A DNA stretch of 64,000 nucleotides from Pleurocapsa sp. PCC 7319 (GTDB lineage: Bacteria > Cyanobacteriota > Cyanobacteriia > Cyanobacteriales > Xenococcaceae): the NCBI RefSeq assembly GCF_000332195.1, contig NZ_KB235922.1, positions 2,949,322 through 3,013,321 of the forward strand, in the 5' to 3' direction. A model generated the notes under the pieces. The model was given only the letters and a program-made list of their open reading frames with translations. It was not told the origin of the DNA and did no database searches. The translations under genes and the position numbers were made by a program. This document shows positions 1 through 9,661 of this stretch, one piece after another. Position 1 is the stretch's first letter. Each line of letters opens with the position of its first letter.

Positions 1-22
1 GATGTCAGTCTTAATCGTTTGA

Positions 23-166
23 TTAGCGACAAGTTGGCTTAAATAAGTTAGATACAATTAAAATTCGGCTGAAATGGTCTTCAGTTTTAGCTAATAAAGA
101 TTCAAAATCGTAACTATAATCTGGAGCTTGTATCAGAAATAGCTTTTTATTGTTTTCTTCGGTCAT
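23..166 (-). CDS. possible small ORF of 47 residues, unknown
   Basis: A short open frame on the minus strand starts with ATG at 166 and ends with TAA at 23-25. The peptide begins MTEENNKKLFLIQAP and has mixed composition with no family I recognise. It is divergent from the toxin-antitoxin pair that follows. It could be a real small protein, the broken start of a longer gene reaching past the window edge, or chance. Confidence 0.25.
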   Translation of the reverse strand: MTEENNKKLFLIQAPDYSYDFESLLAKTEDHFSRILIVSNLFKPTCR

Positions 167-220
167 AATTTTAAAAATGTGACAATACATTCTGAATCAT
201 TTTAGCTTTCTGCTTAGAGT

Positions 221-226
221 TATAAT
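221..226 (+). promoter_or_regulatory. candidate -10 box of the toxin-antitoxin operon
   Basis: A perfect TATAAT lies 24 bases before the ATG of the AbrB-type antitoxin. No good -35 hexamer is visible at the expected distance. Antitoxins of this fold usually bind their own promoter, so autoregulation here is likely but inferred. Confidence 0.35.
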
Positions 227-250
227 ATTTGTATTACTCAAGCAAAAACT

Positions 251-472
251 ATGTATAAAATTAAAATCCGCAAAGTTGGCAATTCTCTTGGCGCAACAAT
301 CCCCAAAGAAGTATTAGAAAAATTACGAGTTGAGGAAGGAGATACGGTTTTTGTAACAGAAACTCCTGATGGGGTAAAACTTTCTGCTTACGATCCAGAA
401 TTTGAGAAAGCTATGTCTATCTATAAAAAGGGTAGCCACAAATATAGAAATGCAATGAAAGAATTGGCTTAA
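251..472 (+). CDS. AbrB/MazE-type antitoxin
   Basis: A 73-residue protein whose first 46 residues form a SpoVT-AbrB swapped-hairpin DNA-binding domain (KVGNSLGATIPKEVL at 8-22, then EEGDTVFV). The remaining acidic/basic helical tail is typical of antitoxins that wrap around their toxin. Its stop codon overlaps the start of the Fic/Doc gene by one base (TAATG), which indicates translational coupling. It should neutralise the downstream toxin and bind the shared promoter. Family assignment is secure; the pairing rests on gene overlap and on known AbrB/Doc combinations. Confidence 0.88.
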   Translation: MYKIKIRKVGNSLGATIPKEVLEKLRVEEGDTVFVTETPDGVKLSAYDPEFEKAMSIYKKGSHKYRNAMKELA

Positions 473-861
473 TGAAAGAACCGATTTGGGTTGCAGAAAG
501 AATAGTTTTAGCTATCCACGAAGATCAGCTAGCGCAACACGGTGGAACTCCAGGTATCAGAGATAATAATTTATTAGGCGCGAGTTTGGCTAGACCAAAA
601 CATCTTTTTGCTTATGGCGATCCAGGAATTTTCGATTTGGCAGCAGCATATGGTTATGGTTTAGCGAATAATCACCCCTTCATTGATGGGAATAAAAGAA
701 CTGCTTTTATGGTCATGTATACTTTTCTGGGTTTGAATAACTATTGGCTGGAGGTAGACGAGATGGAAGTAGTGGTCAAAATGGAAGGTTTAACTATGAA
801 TAGAGAAACTCAGGAATCGATCACCTTATGGTTAAAAGAAAATTCTACATTTGATAATTAA
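472..861 (+). CDS. doc: Fic/Doc-family toxin (death-on-curing type)
   Basis: A 129-residue single-domain Fic-fold protein. The signature HPFIDGNKR is at residues 68-76, with catalytic His68, the anion-binding turn and Arg76 all present. Size and motif fit Doc toxins, which phosphorylate EF-Tu; related Fic enzymes transfer AMP, so the exact chemistry is inferred. No inhibitory (S/T)xxxE(G/N) helix is obvious inside the protein, so control should come from the AbrB-type antitoxin encoded just upstream with a one-base overlap. The gene looks intact. Confidence 0.87.
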   Translation: MKEPIWVAERIVLAIHEDQLAQHGGTPGIRDNNLLGASLARPKHLFAYGDPGIFDLAAAYGYGLANNHPFIDGNKRTAFMVMYTFLGLNNYWLEVDEMEVVVKMEGLTMNRETQESITLWLKENSTFDN

Positions 862-996
862 GCTGTGTGCGATCGCTATTTTCTAGATCGAGACTGCGAT
901 CGCCAATATCGATCTTGCAACTTACTATAAAGGCAGCTTTTGTCCTACAACTTAAGATTTGACTAATTTATATTTATTAATACTATTTTTTTGAAT
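862..996. other. spacer with two HIP1-type sites
   Basis: Convergent spacer between the toxin gene and the Lrp-type regulator. It holds two GCGATCGC octamers with TCGATC/TAGATC words between them. No strong terminator hairpin was seen. Confidence 0.4.
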
Positions 997-1476
997 CTAA
1001 CTCAAAGTGTATTTATATTCAGCTTTGAGCAGTTTTAAGATAGTTTGGGATTCGTATTTAATAATGCCTTTAATCTGGTGTAGCTTTTGAAAAAAAGGAA
1101 ATAGCTTTTCTTGTGTCCCACAATGAACGTCGATAACGATGTTGTTGCTTCCAGCCGTAATCGCGACAAATCTTACCTCTTCAAACTGGGTTAAAGTTTC
1201 TGCCACAGTTTCAATACAACTATTTTCGACTGTCAGCCAGAGAATAATAATATTAGTTTTTCCCATCTTAGCGGGATTGGGTCGAGCCAATATCTCAATA
1301 GTTTCTGACTGTAGAAGACGCTGTACTCGATAGCGAGTGGTGGCTTCTGGAATGTCTAAATGTCTGGCGATTTCTCGAAAAGACATTCGTCCATCAGTAC
1401 GTAGCAAATCGATGATATCTCGATCAATAGAATCCAATTCTAAATTTTCTAGCTCAGACTCTAATTCTCTTTTCAT
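997..1476 (-). CDS. Lrp/AsnC-family transcriptional regulator
   Basis: A 159-residue protein with an N-terminal winged HTH (residues about 18-62, including DRDIIDLLRTDGRMSFREIA) and a C-terminal RAM/AsnC ligand-binding domain (about 75-155). Lrp/AsnC proteins are feast-famine regulators that sense amino acids or related small molecules. The gene is divergent from the deacetylase-desaturase-ABC transporter set starting at 1667 with about 190 bp between. The simplest reading is that it controls that set and senses its substrate or product; this is inferred from position only. Confidence 0.9.
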   Translation of the reverse strand: MKRELESELENLELDSIDRDIIDLLRTDGRMSFREIARHLDIPEATTRYRVQRLLQSETIEILARPNPAKMGKTNIIILWLTVENSCIETVAETLTQFEEVRFVAITAGSNNIVIDVHCGTQEKLFPFFQKLHQIKGIIKYESQTILKLLKAEYKYTLS

Positions 1477-1666
1477 TGCTCTATTCAGATAAAAACAAGT
1501 ATTTTCTATATTATTTCAGATAATAGCAATCGAAAATAATAAAACTAGCTCTGTAGCAAAAACAACATTTAATAATTACGCTTTTAGCTAATTTATTACT
1601 TAATACACAGAAAAGCGTAACTGCTTCGAGTTTTTGAATCGGTATTGATTAAGTAGGTTATGAACA

Positions 1667-2509
1667 ATGACATATAATTGGTCGGAAAATCGACGTTGTG
1701 CTGCGGTTCTTAGCTTTGACGTGGATGGAGAATCAGGCATACTTGCAGAAGATCCGAAAATGTCTCAAAGATTATCGGCGATCGCTTGGGCGCGATATGG
1801 ACCAAAAACAGGGGTACCTCGCATTTTAGATATGCTCAAAAAACAGTCAGTACAAGCTACTTTTTTTGTCCCTGGCTACACCGCAGAATTATATCCAGAT
1901 TTGGTTAAAAGAATTAGCGATGAGGGTCATGAGATTGGCGTCCATGGCTATTTGCACGAAAAAGTATCCAGTCTAGATTTAATTCAAGAAGAAACTGCTT
2001 TAGTTAAAACCTGCGATATTTTAGAGAAAATCACTGGCACCAGACCAATTGGTTATCGTGCGCCACTTTGGGATGTAAATGACCGCACTCCCGAACTTTT
2101 GGCAAGTCATGGTATGGTTTATGACTCTTCATTAATGGATGATGATGTGCCCTATACTATCTCCACTCCTAAAGGTGACTTGATCGAAATCCCCCCTCAC
2201 TGGACAAATGATGATTGGGAACAGTTTGCATTTCATATGGAGCCGAAAATTGGTAGTGGAGTCATAGAAACCTGTGCCAAAGCTTTGCAACTATGGCAGG
2301 AAGAGGTAGAAGGAATGCACCATTATGGAAGAGCATTTATTCTGACCATGCACCCTGAGTTAATTGGTCGTCCAGCTAGGGTATTGATGTTAGAAAAACT
2401 GATTGAGTATATGCGATCGCTCGATGGGGTCTGGTTAACTACCTGTGGAGAAATTGCCCGCTATCATCAAAAACAAAATTTGACTGCGACGATGTCGGAA
2501 GTTGGTTGA
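1667..2509 (+). CDS. polysaccharide-deacetylase-fold hydrolase (NodB-like, PuuE/imidase-type possible)
   Basis: A 280-residue cytosolic protein of the carbohydrate esterase 4 / NodB fold. The first metal motif is SFDVDGES (Asp18, Asp20), the second is HEIGVHGYLHEK with His93 and His97, and GYRAPLWDVN follows near residue 145. There is no signal peptide or membrane anchor. The FDVDGE form of motif 1 and the lack of export signal resemble members that hydrolyse cyclic amides or allantoin rather than chitin-like polymers. It is first in a co-directional group with a desaturase-like enzyme, an ABC importer and a cysteine hydrolase, supporting a catabolic role. Fold assignment is firm; substrate is unknown. 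Confidence 0.82.
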   Translation: MTYNWSENRRCAAVLSFDVDGESGILAEDPKMSQRLSAIAWARYGPKTGVPRILDMLKKQSVQATFFVPGYTAELYPDLVKRISDEGHEIGVHGYLHEKVSSLDLIQEETALVKTCDILEKITGTRPIGYRAPLWDVNDRTPELLASHGMVYDSSLMDDDVPYTISTPKGDLIEIPPHWTNDDWEQFAFHMEPKIGSGVIETCAKALQLWQEEVEGMHHYGRAFILTMHPELIGRPARVLMLEKLIEYMRSLDGVWLTTCGEIARYHQKQNLTATMSEVG

Positions 2510-2544
2510 TTAATTAATAAATCATAGATTTTTAAATAATTTGC

Positions 2545-3540
2545 ATGAAAACGAATACTTTAGCAATAGGGTTTAATCCTGCCTTACTTAGTAGTCTGGT
2601 AGTGACTTATGTCGGTGCAATTTATTTATTGGGGATTGCTCTATTACTAAATCATGATTGGCGATTTAATATAGCAGGGGTGATTTTAACGGTTCATGGA
2701 TTGGTACTTTCTGCTTACCTAATTCACGAACTACTCCACGACAATATTTTTAAGCAGCGAAATCTGAATAGACTATTTGGTAAGTTATTTACTCATATAA
2801 ATGGGGCTTGCTATGCACCCTATGACGACATGGTGGAACACCACATTAATCATCACATCCATCATGCAGATTTTGTGCCCTTCGATATTGCCAAATTTTG
2901 CAATGAGCTATCACCTCCTCTTCGGAGTCTTTTGGTGGCTTTGGAATGGGCGTATTTTCCTGCCTTTGAATTTATTATGCGTTGGCGGTTAATAGTTGCA
3001 CCATTTAGGAATCCCGAAAAAAAGCATTTGCGTTGGCGCAATTTAGGACTTATGGCATACCGTAGCAGTCTATTTATATTATTAGGTTTTATTTCTTGGA
3101 AAGCCTTTCTACTTTATACTTTCAGCTATATTTGTTTTGTTAATTTGGTTCGTTTTGCTGATGCTTTTCACCACACCTATGAATATGCCATTACTGGGGG
3201 AGAGATTACTAAGCGCGATCGCATTTACGAACAGGCAAATACCTTTTCTAACTTCGTTTCACCGAAATATCCCTGGTTAAATCTACTATATCTCAATTTT
3301 GGCTATCATAATGCCCACCATCACGATATGCGTTGTCCTTGGTATCGTCTGCCAGAACTACATCAGAGTCTTTATGGCGATGAAGCGAAAAATCTTTTGC
3401 CTTTATCAACTTTAATCGGTAATTATCATCGTTTTCGACTCTCTCGTTTATTTGGCGGACAAGGAGATGTGGATTTAGAAAATGCAGGTGTGGAAGCTTT
3501 TACTGGCGGTATTGGGGTTTCTTTATTAACTCCTTCCTAA
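2545..3540 (+). CDS. fatty-acid-desaturase-family membrane di-iron enzyme
   Basis: A 331-residue membrane protein with the histidine boxes of the desaturase/hydroxylase family: HELLHDNIF (His61, His65), HHINHHIHH (99-107) and HNAHHH (255-260), plus an extra HH at 209-210. Hydrophobic segments occupy roughly residues 15-35, 43-62, 170-205. It starts 35 bases after the deacetylase-fold gene. Members of this superfamily desaturate lipids but also hydroxylate or demethylate small molecules, and the catabolic-looking neighbours favour the latter. Substrate cannot be read from sequence. Confidence 0.85.
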   Translation: MKTNTLAIGFNPALLSSLVVTYVGAIYLLGIALLLNHDWRFNIAGVILTVHGLVLSAYLIHELLHDNIFKQRNLNRLFGKLFTHINGACYAPYDDMVEHHINHHIHHADFVPFDIAKFCNELSPPLRSLLVALEWAYFPAFEFIMRWRLIVAPFRNPEKKHLRWRNLGLMAYRSSLFILLGFISWKAFLLYTFSYICFVNLVRFADAFHHTYEYAITGGEITKRDRIYEQANTFSNFVSPKYPWLNLLYLNFGYHNAHHHDMRCPWYRLPELHQSLYGDEAKNLLPLSTLIGNYHRFRLSRLFGGQGDVDLENAGVEAFTGGIGVSLLTPS

Positions 3541-3566
3541 AATCTATCTAAAATTACAAATCTGCT

Positions 3567-3589
3567 TTTTGCATCACTTTTATGCAAAA
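3567..3589 (+). terminator. hairpin after the desaturase-like gene
   Basis: TTTTGCAT at 3567-3574 pairs with ATGCAAAA at 3582-3589 across a seven-base loop. There is no T run after it, so it could be a weak terminator or an mRNA-processing hairpin that separates the first two genes from the ABC transporter genes. Confidence 0.35.
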
Positions 3590-3696
3590 TCAGAACCCAA
3601 GATAAAGCGATCACAAATTATGTTTAACTCGATACATTTCGAGGTAAATCATCAATAGTATTCTGACAGCTAAAGGTTAGCAAAAAGCCGAGCAAA

Positions 3697-3720
3697 TTTT
3701 TCCTTAACTTTTTCCTTAAC
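3697..3720 (+). repeat. 12-bp direct tandem duplication before the substrate-binding protein gene
   Basis: TTTTTCCTTAAC occurs twice, perfectly and head to tail, ending 13 bases before the ATG at 3734. It lies in the 5' leader and could be a regulator half-site pair, but no function can be assigned. Confidence 0.8.
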
Positions 3721-3733
3721 TATAAAAAAATTT

Positions 3734-4765
3734 ATGACTATCAATATTAGTTCTATTCCTTTGGTTCAAAAGACAACTGTCGTGATGGCAGGATTAGCGG
3801 GGAGTATTTTATTACAAGGAATATCTGCTCCCATAGCTCAAGCTTCTGAAATGGAAATGTCATTAGGTGGGGTGACTTGGATTGGTTTAACACCTTTTTA
3901 TGTAGCTCAAGAAAAAGGCTATTTTGAGGAGAATGGCTTGGATGTTAATCTGCAAATATTTGGAGCAAATACCGATTATATATCGGCATTTTTAGCCAAT
4001 CGAATTGATGGGGCTATTTCCTCCGTAACTTCTGAAGCCGTACTGATGGCAGATAAAGGAAAAGACTTTAAAGTCGTCATGGTTCAGGATAATTCCCAAG
4101 GGGGAGATGGGATCTTAGCTCGCAATAGCGTAGCCGACATTGCCGATTTTAAAGGTAAGAAAGTTGCTGTGGAACAGGGCGCAGTAGGACACTTTTTCTT
4201 ACTACAGGTATTAAAAGAAGCGGGATTAACCGATAAAGACATTACGATTATCAACGCGGATGCATCCACAGCAGCCGCAGCCTATCAAGCAGGTAACGTA
4301 GATATTGCCAGCAGTTTTGCTCCTTTCTTATCTCAGGCAAATGAAGCGCAATCCGATGGCAGAATCATCTATGACTCCTCTAAAATGCCTACAGCGATCG
4401 CCGATTTTTATAGTTTTGGCACGGAATACATCGAAGCGAATCCCGAAGCAGTGCAAGCTTTTGTCGATGGTATTGCGAAAGCCCTAGGCTTTATTGAATC
4501 CAATCGAGAAGAAGCACTCGCGATCGCCGCAGCCAACTTAGAAGTTACTCCTGAAGCTTTGGATGCAGACTTGGCGGGTATTGGTTTACCTAGCGTTGAA
4601 ACTAACTTGGAAATGTTAACCGATGCTAGTAGTGACATTTATATCTTGAACCCCCTAAAGGCGATGGGTGATTTCTTAGTAGAACAGGGACAAATTAAAG
4701 CCGTACCCGACATGGAAAATTATATCGATCCTACTTTTATTCAATCGGTTCAAGCAACTAAGTAG
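3734..4765 (+). CDS. ABC transporter substrate-binding protein, NMT1/SsuA/TauA-like
   Basis: A 343-residue exported protein. Residues 1-37 form a signal peptide ending in AQA-S. The mature part begins with a strand followed by GLTPFYVAQEKGYFEENGL, the hallmark of the NMT1/THI5-like periplasmic binding fold used for nitrate, sulfonates, pyrimidine precursors and similar compounds. The permease follows after 10 bases and the ATPase comes after an interposed cysteine hydrolase. It should capture the substrate in the periplasm. The ligand is not deducible; the hydrolase neighbours suggest an amide or other nitrogenous compound. Confidence 0.88.
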   Translation: MTINISSIPLVQKTTVVMAGLAGSILLQGISAPIAQASEMEMSLGGVTWIGLTPFYVAQEKGYFEENGLDVNLQIFGANTDYISAFLANRIDGAISSVTSEAVLMADKGKDFKVVMVQDNSQGGDGILARNSVADIADFKGKKVAVEQGAVGHFFLLQVLKEAGLTDKDITIINADASTAAAAYQAGNVDIASSFAPFLSQANEAQSDGRIIYDSSKMPTAIADFYSFGTEYIEANPEAVQAFVDGIAKALGFIESNREEALAIAAANLEVTPEALDADLAGIGLPSVETNLEMLTDASSDIYILNPLKAMGDFLVEQGQIKAVPDMENYIDPTFIQSVQATK

Positions 4766-4775
4766 GTAATAGGTA

Positions 4776-5591
4776 ATGATCGACAAACCATCCCAGACAT
4801 ACTTGCAGCCTTCAGTTTTTTGGAGTATTCGTGAAAGTTTTCCTATTTGGCTAAAGTTAGTTTTAACAGCGATCGCCTTAATTATCCCAATACTGATTTG
4901 GTCTTATCTCAGCTTTAATAAATTGGTAAATCCGCAGTTTTTACCAACTCCAACGGCAGTGTTGCAAGCGGGTATTGAAATGTTTAAATCGGAAGATTTA
5001 ATTATCGATATTGCTGCTAGTTGCGGTCGAGTTTTGGCAGGGTTTTTAGTTGCTGCCTTAATAGGAATTCCTCTAGGAATCTTGATGGGAACGTTCCAGA
5101 GTATGGAAAGTTTATTTGGCTCGATTGTTGGGGTGGTGCGTTACATGCCCATTGCTGCTTTTATGCCTTTAATAGTGCTTTGGGCTGGTCTGGGAGAAGT
5201 TTCTAAAATTCTAATTATTTTTCTAGGAATTGTGTTTTATAACGCAATCATGATTGCCGATGCGGTCAAGTTTATCCCCAATGAAATGTTGCATGCTGCT
5301 TATACCTTGGGAGCAAATCGAATGAATCTACTATTTCGGGTAATTTTACCTGCTGCTGTTCCCAGTATTATCGATACCCTTCGGGTTAATGTTGCTGGTG
5401 CCTGGAATTTTTTAGTAATTTCTGAGTTAATTGCTGCCCAAAATGGCTTGGGATTTAAGATTATTTATTCCCAAAGATTTCTCAGTACGGATAAGGTTTT
5501 ATTTTGTATTCTAATTATTGGCATTATTGGCTTGCTTTTGGATTATAGTTTCAAGGTTTTATATCGTCTGGCACTACCTTGGGCAGAATAG
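4776..5591 (+). CDS. ABC transporter permease, SsuC/TauC-like
   Basis: A 271-residue inner-membrane permease with about six hydrophobic segments. The EAA-type loop that contacts the ATPase is at about residues 180-200 (YTLGANRMNLLFRVILPAA). An N-terminal segment of about 30 polar residues precedes the first helix. It lies 10 bases after the binding-protein gene, so the two are co-transcribed. It forms the channel of the importer whose ATPase is at 6337-7161. Confidence 0.9.
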   Translation: MIDKPSQTYLQPSVFWSIRESFPIWLKLVLTAIALIIPILIWSYLSFNKLVNPQFLPTPTAVLQAGIEMFKSEDLIIDIAASCGRVLAGFLVAALIGIPLGILMGTFQSMESLFGSIVGVVRYMPIAAFMPLIVLWAGLGEVSKILIIFLGIVFYNAIMIADAVKFIPNEMLHAAYTLGANRMNLLFRVILPAAVPSIIDTLRVNVAGAWNFLVISELIAAQNGLGFKIIYSQRFLSTDKVLFCILIIGIIGLLLDYSFKVLYRLALPWAE

Positions 5592-5629
5592 TAAACTGTC
5601 AAGCATTTAATCTGCTTGCTGAGATTGAT

Positions 5630-5661
5630 GGGGAGACTAGGAGACGGGGAGACTAGGAGAA
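5630..5661 (+). repeat. 16-bp tandem duplication, GGGGAGACTAGGAGA type
   Basis: Two adjacent 16-base copies differing only in the last base (5630-5645 and 5646-5661) lie between the permease and the cysteine hydrolase genes. Purine-rich repeats of this kind are frequent in cyanobacterial spacers. No role is evident. Confidence 0.8.
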
Positions 5662-5692
5662 GATTATCTGGTTTATTTTCTAATTTAATACA

Positions 5693-6310
5693 ATGCATCA
5701 ACAAGTAATTAGAATGAATTTTAATTTAGATCGCGATCACACGGCACTATTAATTATTGATTTTCAGGCTGATGTCTTTAATGGTGGTGCATTACAGCTA
5801 GTCGGTACGGATGCCGTTTTACCTAAAGCCAAACGAGTGTTGGCAGCAGCGAGAGAAATTGGTTTACCGATTATCCATACCCAAGAAGTCCATCGTAAAG
5901 AGATGGTAGATTTTGGCAGAGAATTGGATGGAACAGAACCAGTCCACTGTCTAGAAACCTGGGTTGGTACAGATTTTCATCCCGAACTGTATCCTCGCGA
6001 TGGGGAATATGCGATCGCCAAAAGACGCTACAGTTGCTTTTTTGGTACGGATTTAGAAATCTTGTTACGTGGTTTGAAGATAGATACCTTAGTAGTCATG
6101 GGTACGATGACTAATGTTTGCGTCCACTACACTGTTGCCGAAGCTCACCAGAGAGATTATCACTTTTATGTAATTGAAGATTGTTGTGCGGGTTCGGATT
6201 GGGATGCTCATGAGGCAGCACTCAAAGCAATGCAGTATCTCCAAAAAGATTCCTTAATTTCCAGTCAAGTATTTATTGATGCTGCAAAGGTTTCGGTTCA
6301 GCCTGTTTAA
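5693..6310 (+). CDS. isochorismatase-family cysteine hydrolase
   Basis: A 205-residue alpha/beta hydrolase of the isochorismatase-like family. The catalytic triad is visible: Asp23 in LLIIDFQAD, Lys110 in YAIAKRRYS and Cys143 in TMTNVCVHYTV. The Cys marks it as an amidohydrolase (like ureidoacrylate, biuret or N-carbamoylsarcosine hydrolases) rather than true isochorismatase, which has Asp there. Starts at 5693 or 5714 are both possible. The gene is placed between the permease and ATPase genes of the ABC importer, which ties it to metabolism of the imported compound, probably releasing ammonia or carbamate. Confidence 0.86.
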   Translation: MHQQVIRMNFNLDRDHTALLIIDFQADVFNGGALQLVGTDAVLPKAKRVLAAAREIGLPIIHTQEVHRKEMVDFGRELDGTEPVHCLETWVGTDFHPELYPRDGEYAIAKRRYSCFFGTDLEILLRGLKIDTLVVMGTMTNVCVHYTVAEAHQRDYHFYVIEDCCAGSDWDAHEAALKAMQYLQKDSLISSQVFIDAAKVSVQPV

Positions 6311-6336
6311 TATTGCTAACGATATGAAAATTTATT

Positions 6337-7161
6337 ATGACTTTATTACCAGATCGAGTGGTTGCCAATGCTCAACAGAGTTTGGGGGAATTAGATTCTC
6401 TTGAGCCGAAATTGCAAGTATCGAATCTTTCTAAAAGCTTTGCTAAAAACAAAGATAGTCGCCAGCAATTACTAGTCTTAGATAAAATTAATCTTGATAT
6501 CTATCCCAATGAATTTGCCTGTATTGTGGGAGCTTCAGGCTGCGGTAAATCGACTTTACTCAACATTATTGCGGGATTGTTGCCCCCCTCGAAAGGTAAA
6601 GTAGCTATTGATGGGACAGAATTATTAGGACCTGGGGCAAATCGGGGCATGGTGTTTCAAAATTACACCCTATTTCCTTGGTTAACTGTTGCCGATAATA
6701 TTGGTTTTGGCTTGGATCTAAAAAAAATCTCCAAAGCTGAACGTCGTGAAATTATTAGCTACTATCTGGAAATTATCGGTCTGACTCAGTTTGCCAATTC
6801 CTATCCTAAACAGCTTTCAGGGGGCATGAAACAACGAGTTGCGATCACTCGTGCTTTAGCTAATAAACCAGAAATATTGCTGCTAGATGAGCCTTTTGGG
6901 GCTTTAGATGCTCAAACGAAAGAGCAAATGCAGGAGTTCCTTTACGATCTATGGGATAAAACTCATATTACTCTCTTGATGATTACCCATGATGTGGAAG
7001 AAGCAATCTTTCTGGCACAAAAAATATATGTCATGTCGGCACACCCAGGTAGAATTCAAGAGTCAATTAAGATCGAACTGCCAACTCAACGGGATTTAGA
7101 TCTTAAACTTACGGGAGAGTTTATTAACTATAAACGTCAGGTACTTCAGGCACTGCGTTAG
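6337..7161 (+). CDS. ABC transporter ATP-binding protein, SsuB/TauB/NrtD-like
   Basis: A 274-residue ATPase of a nitrate/sulfonate/taurine-class importer. Walker A is GASGCGKST, the Q-loop is MVFQNYTLFPW, the signature is LSGGMKQRVAITRAL, and Walker B is LLLDEPFGALD, followed by the H-loop MITHDVEEA. It starts 26 bases after the cysteine hydrolase gene and completes the importer encoded from 3734. An N-terminal extension of about 30 residues precedes the domain. Confidence 0.92.
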   Translation: MTLLPDRVVANAQQSLGELDSLEPKLQVSNLSKSFAKNKDSRQQLLVLDKINLDIYPNEFACIVGASGCGKSTLLNIIAGLLPPSKGKVAIDGTELLGPGANRGMVFQNYTLFPWLTVADNIGFGLDLKKISKAERREIISYYLEIIGLTQFANSYPKQLSGGMKQRVAITRALANKPEILLLDEPFGALDAQTKEQMQEFLYDLWDKTHITLLMITHDVEEAIFLAQKIYVMSAHPGRIQESIKIELPTQRDLDLKLTGEFINYKRQVLQALR

Positions 7162-7390
7162 GGAATAAAAGCGTTGCTAATTTAACGTATGACTTACAAA
7201 ATGCTTCTGTTCGTCCTAAAGGATTCCTAAAGCGATTGTCTTGAATGTCAAGTTAAATTTGTTTTTTTCAGGCGATCGCGCTACGACTAAATAAAGCAAG
7301 AAAATTCCCTCGTCACAGTCACAACTTGCTGCAAACAAGACAAAATCAAAGCGATCGCGGTCATTGAACTAAACGATTTGAGGTTGCCAA
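7162..7390. other. spacer after the ABC transporter genes
   Basis: About 230 bases with two HIP1 octamers and no visible gene. It leads into the 3' end of the broken IS110 transposase, so part of it may belong to that element, whose end cannot be fixed because IS110 elements lack terminal inverted repeats. Confidence 0.4.
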
Positions 7391-8760
<1,370 letters not shown>

Positions 8761-8803
8761 TTCAAGATACAAGGATACACCTTCGGATAACCGCTTCGCA
8801 TAT

Positions 8804-8824
8804 AGCTCTAAGCTCTAAGCTGTT
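8804..8824 (+). repeat. heptad repeat, AGCTCTA type
   Basis: Three consecutive 7-base units (AGCTCTA, AGCTCTA, AGCTGTT). It belongs to a dispersed set of heptameric repeats in spacers of this window. Confidence 0.7.
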
Positions 8825-8899
8825 TAAATTTATTCAATATTTGATAAATTTTAAAATAATCTCTCGATTGTGTAACGCAAGAATAAAAAATAGATTTTA

Positions 8900-9661
8900 A
8901 TGAGGCTAAAAAATAAGATTGCTTTAATTACTGGGGCAGGTTCTGGTATTGGACGCGCTACAGCCCAATGTTTTGCCGCAGAAGGGGCAATTGTCATAGC
9001 TGCAGATATTAATCAAGCAGAGGCCTTAATTACTCAAGAATTAATTGAGAGAGTAGGGGGAAAGTGTCAGGCGTTACAAGTTGATGTCAGTCAAGAAGCA
9101 CAAGTAAAAGATGCAATCGCCAAAACGGTATCAATCTATGGTCGTTTGGATCTTATGCACAACAATGCAGGAATCTCGATTATCAAACCGATGATAGAAA
9201 TCACTGAGGCAGACTTAGATCGTCTGATTGGGATTAATTTTAAAGGTGTTTTCTTTGGTTGCAAACACGCGATCGCTCAAATGAGTCAACAGAAGAAAGG
9301 AATTATTATTAATACGGCTTCAGAATTAGCATTAGTAGGACAGCCATTATACAGTGCCTATTGCGGTACAAAAGGGGCTGTAGTTGCTATGACCAGGGCT
9401 TTATCTGCTGAATGGAGCGCACAAGGAATTAGGATTAATGCTCTTTGTCCAGGGCCGATCGATACGCCCATGCTAAGGGCAGAATTTGATTTAGCAACTG
9501 ACCCCAAAGCAGAAGCTCAAGCTGCGATCAATTCTATTCCTGCTGGCAATCTTGGTACTGCCGAAGATATTGCTAAAGTTGCTTTGTTCTTAGCTAGTGA
9601 TGATGCCCAGTTTGTTCACGGTGCTGCGATCGTCGCTGATGGAGGCAAGACAACAATCTAA
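8900..9661 (+). CDS. short-chain dehydrogenase/reductase
   Basis: A 253-residue classical SDR. The cofactor loop TGAGSGIG is near residues 12-19, NNAG near 89-92, and the active-site Ser lies in NTASELALV with the YCGTK catalytic Tyr/Lys after it. Asp37 after the second strand (AADIN) suggests NAD preference. A GG-type end (VADGGKTTI) is normal for the family. It probably oxidises a small alcohol or reduces a ketone; the substrate is unknown. It sits between the IS110 remnant and a truncated ABC ATPase gene, and could once have belonged with the transporter genes upstream. Confidence 0.88.
   Translation: MRLKNKIALITGAGSGIGRATAQCFAAEGAIVIAADINQAEALITQELIERVGGKCQALQVDVSQEAQVKDAIAKTVSIYGRLDLMHNNAGISIIKPMIEITEADLDRLIGINFKGVFFGCKHAIAQMSQQKKGIIINTASELALVGQPLYSAYCGTKGAVVAMTRALSAEWSAQGIRINALCPGPIDTPMLRAEFDLATDPKAEAQAAINSIPAGNLGTAEDIAKVALFLASDDAQFVHGAAIVADGGKTTI

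Noticed and set aside
1139-1333. Plus-strand frame opposite the Lrp gene
   Set aside because: It is antisense to a well-supported regulator and shows no protein family.
3541-3733. Riboswitch upstream of the binding-protein gene
   Set aside because: Only one short hairpin and a direct repeat are present; no known aptamer core was recognisable.
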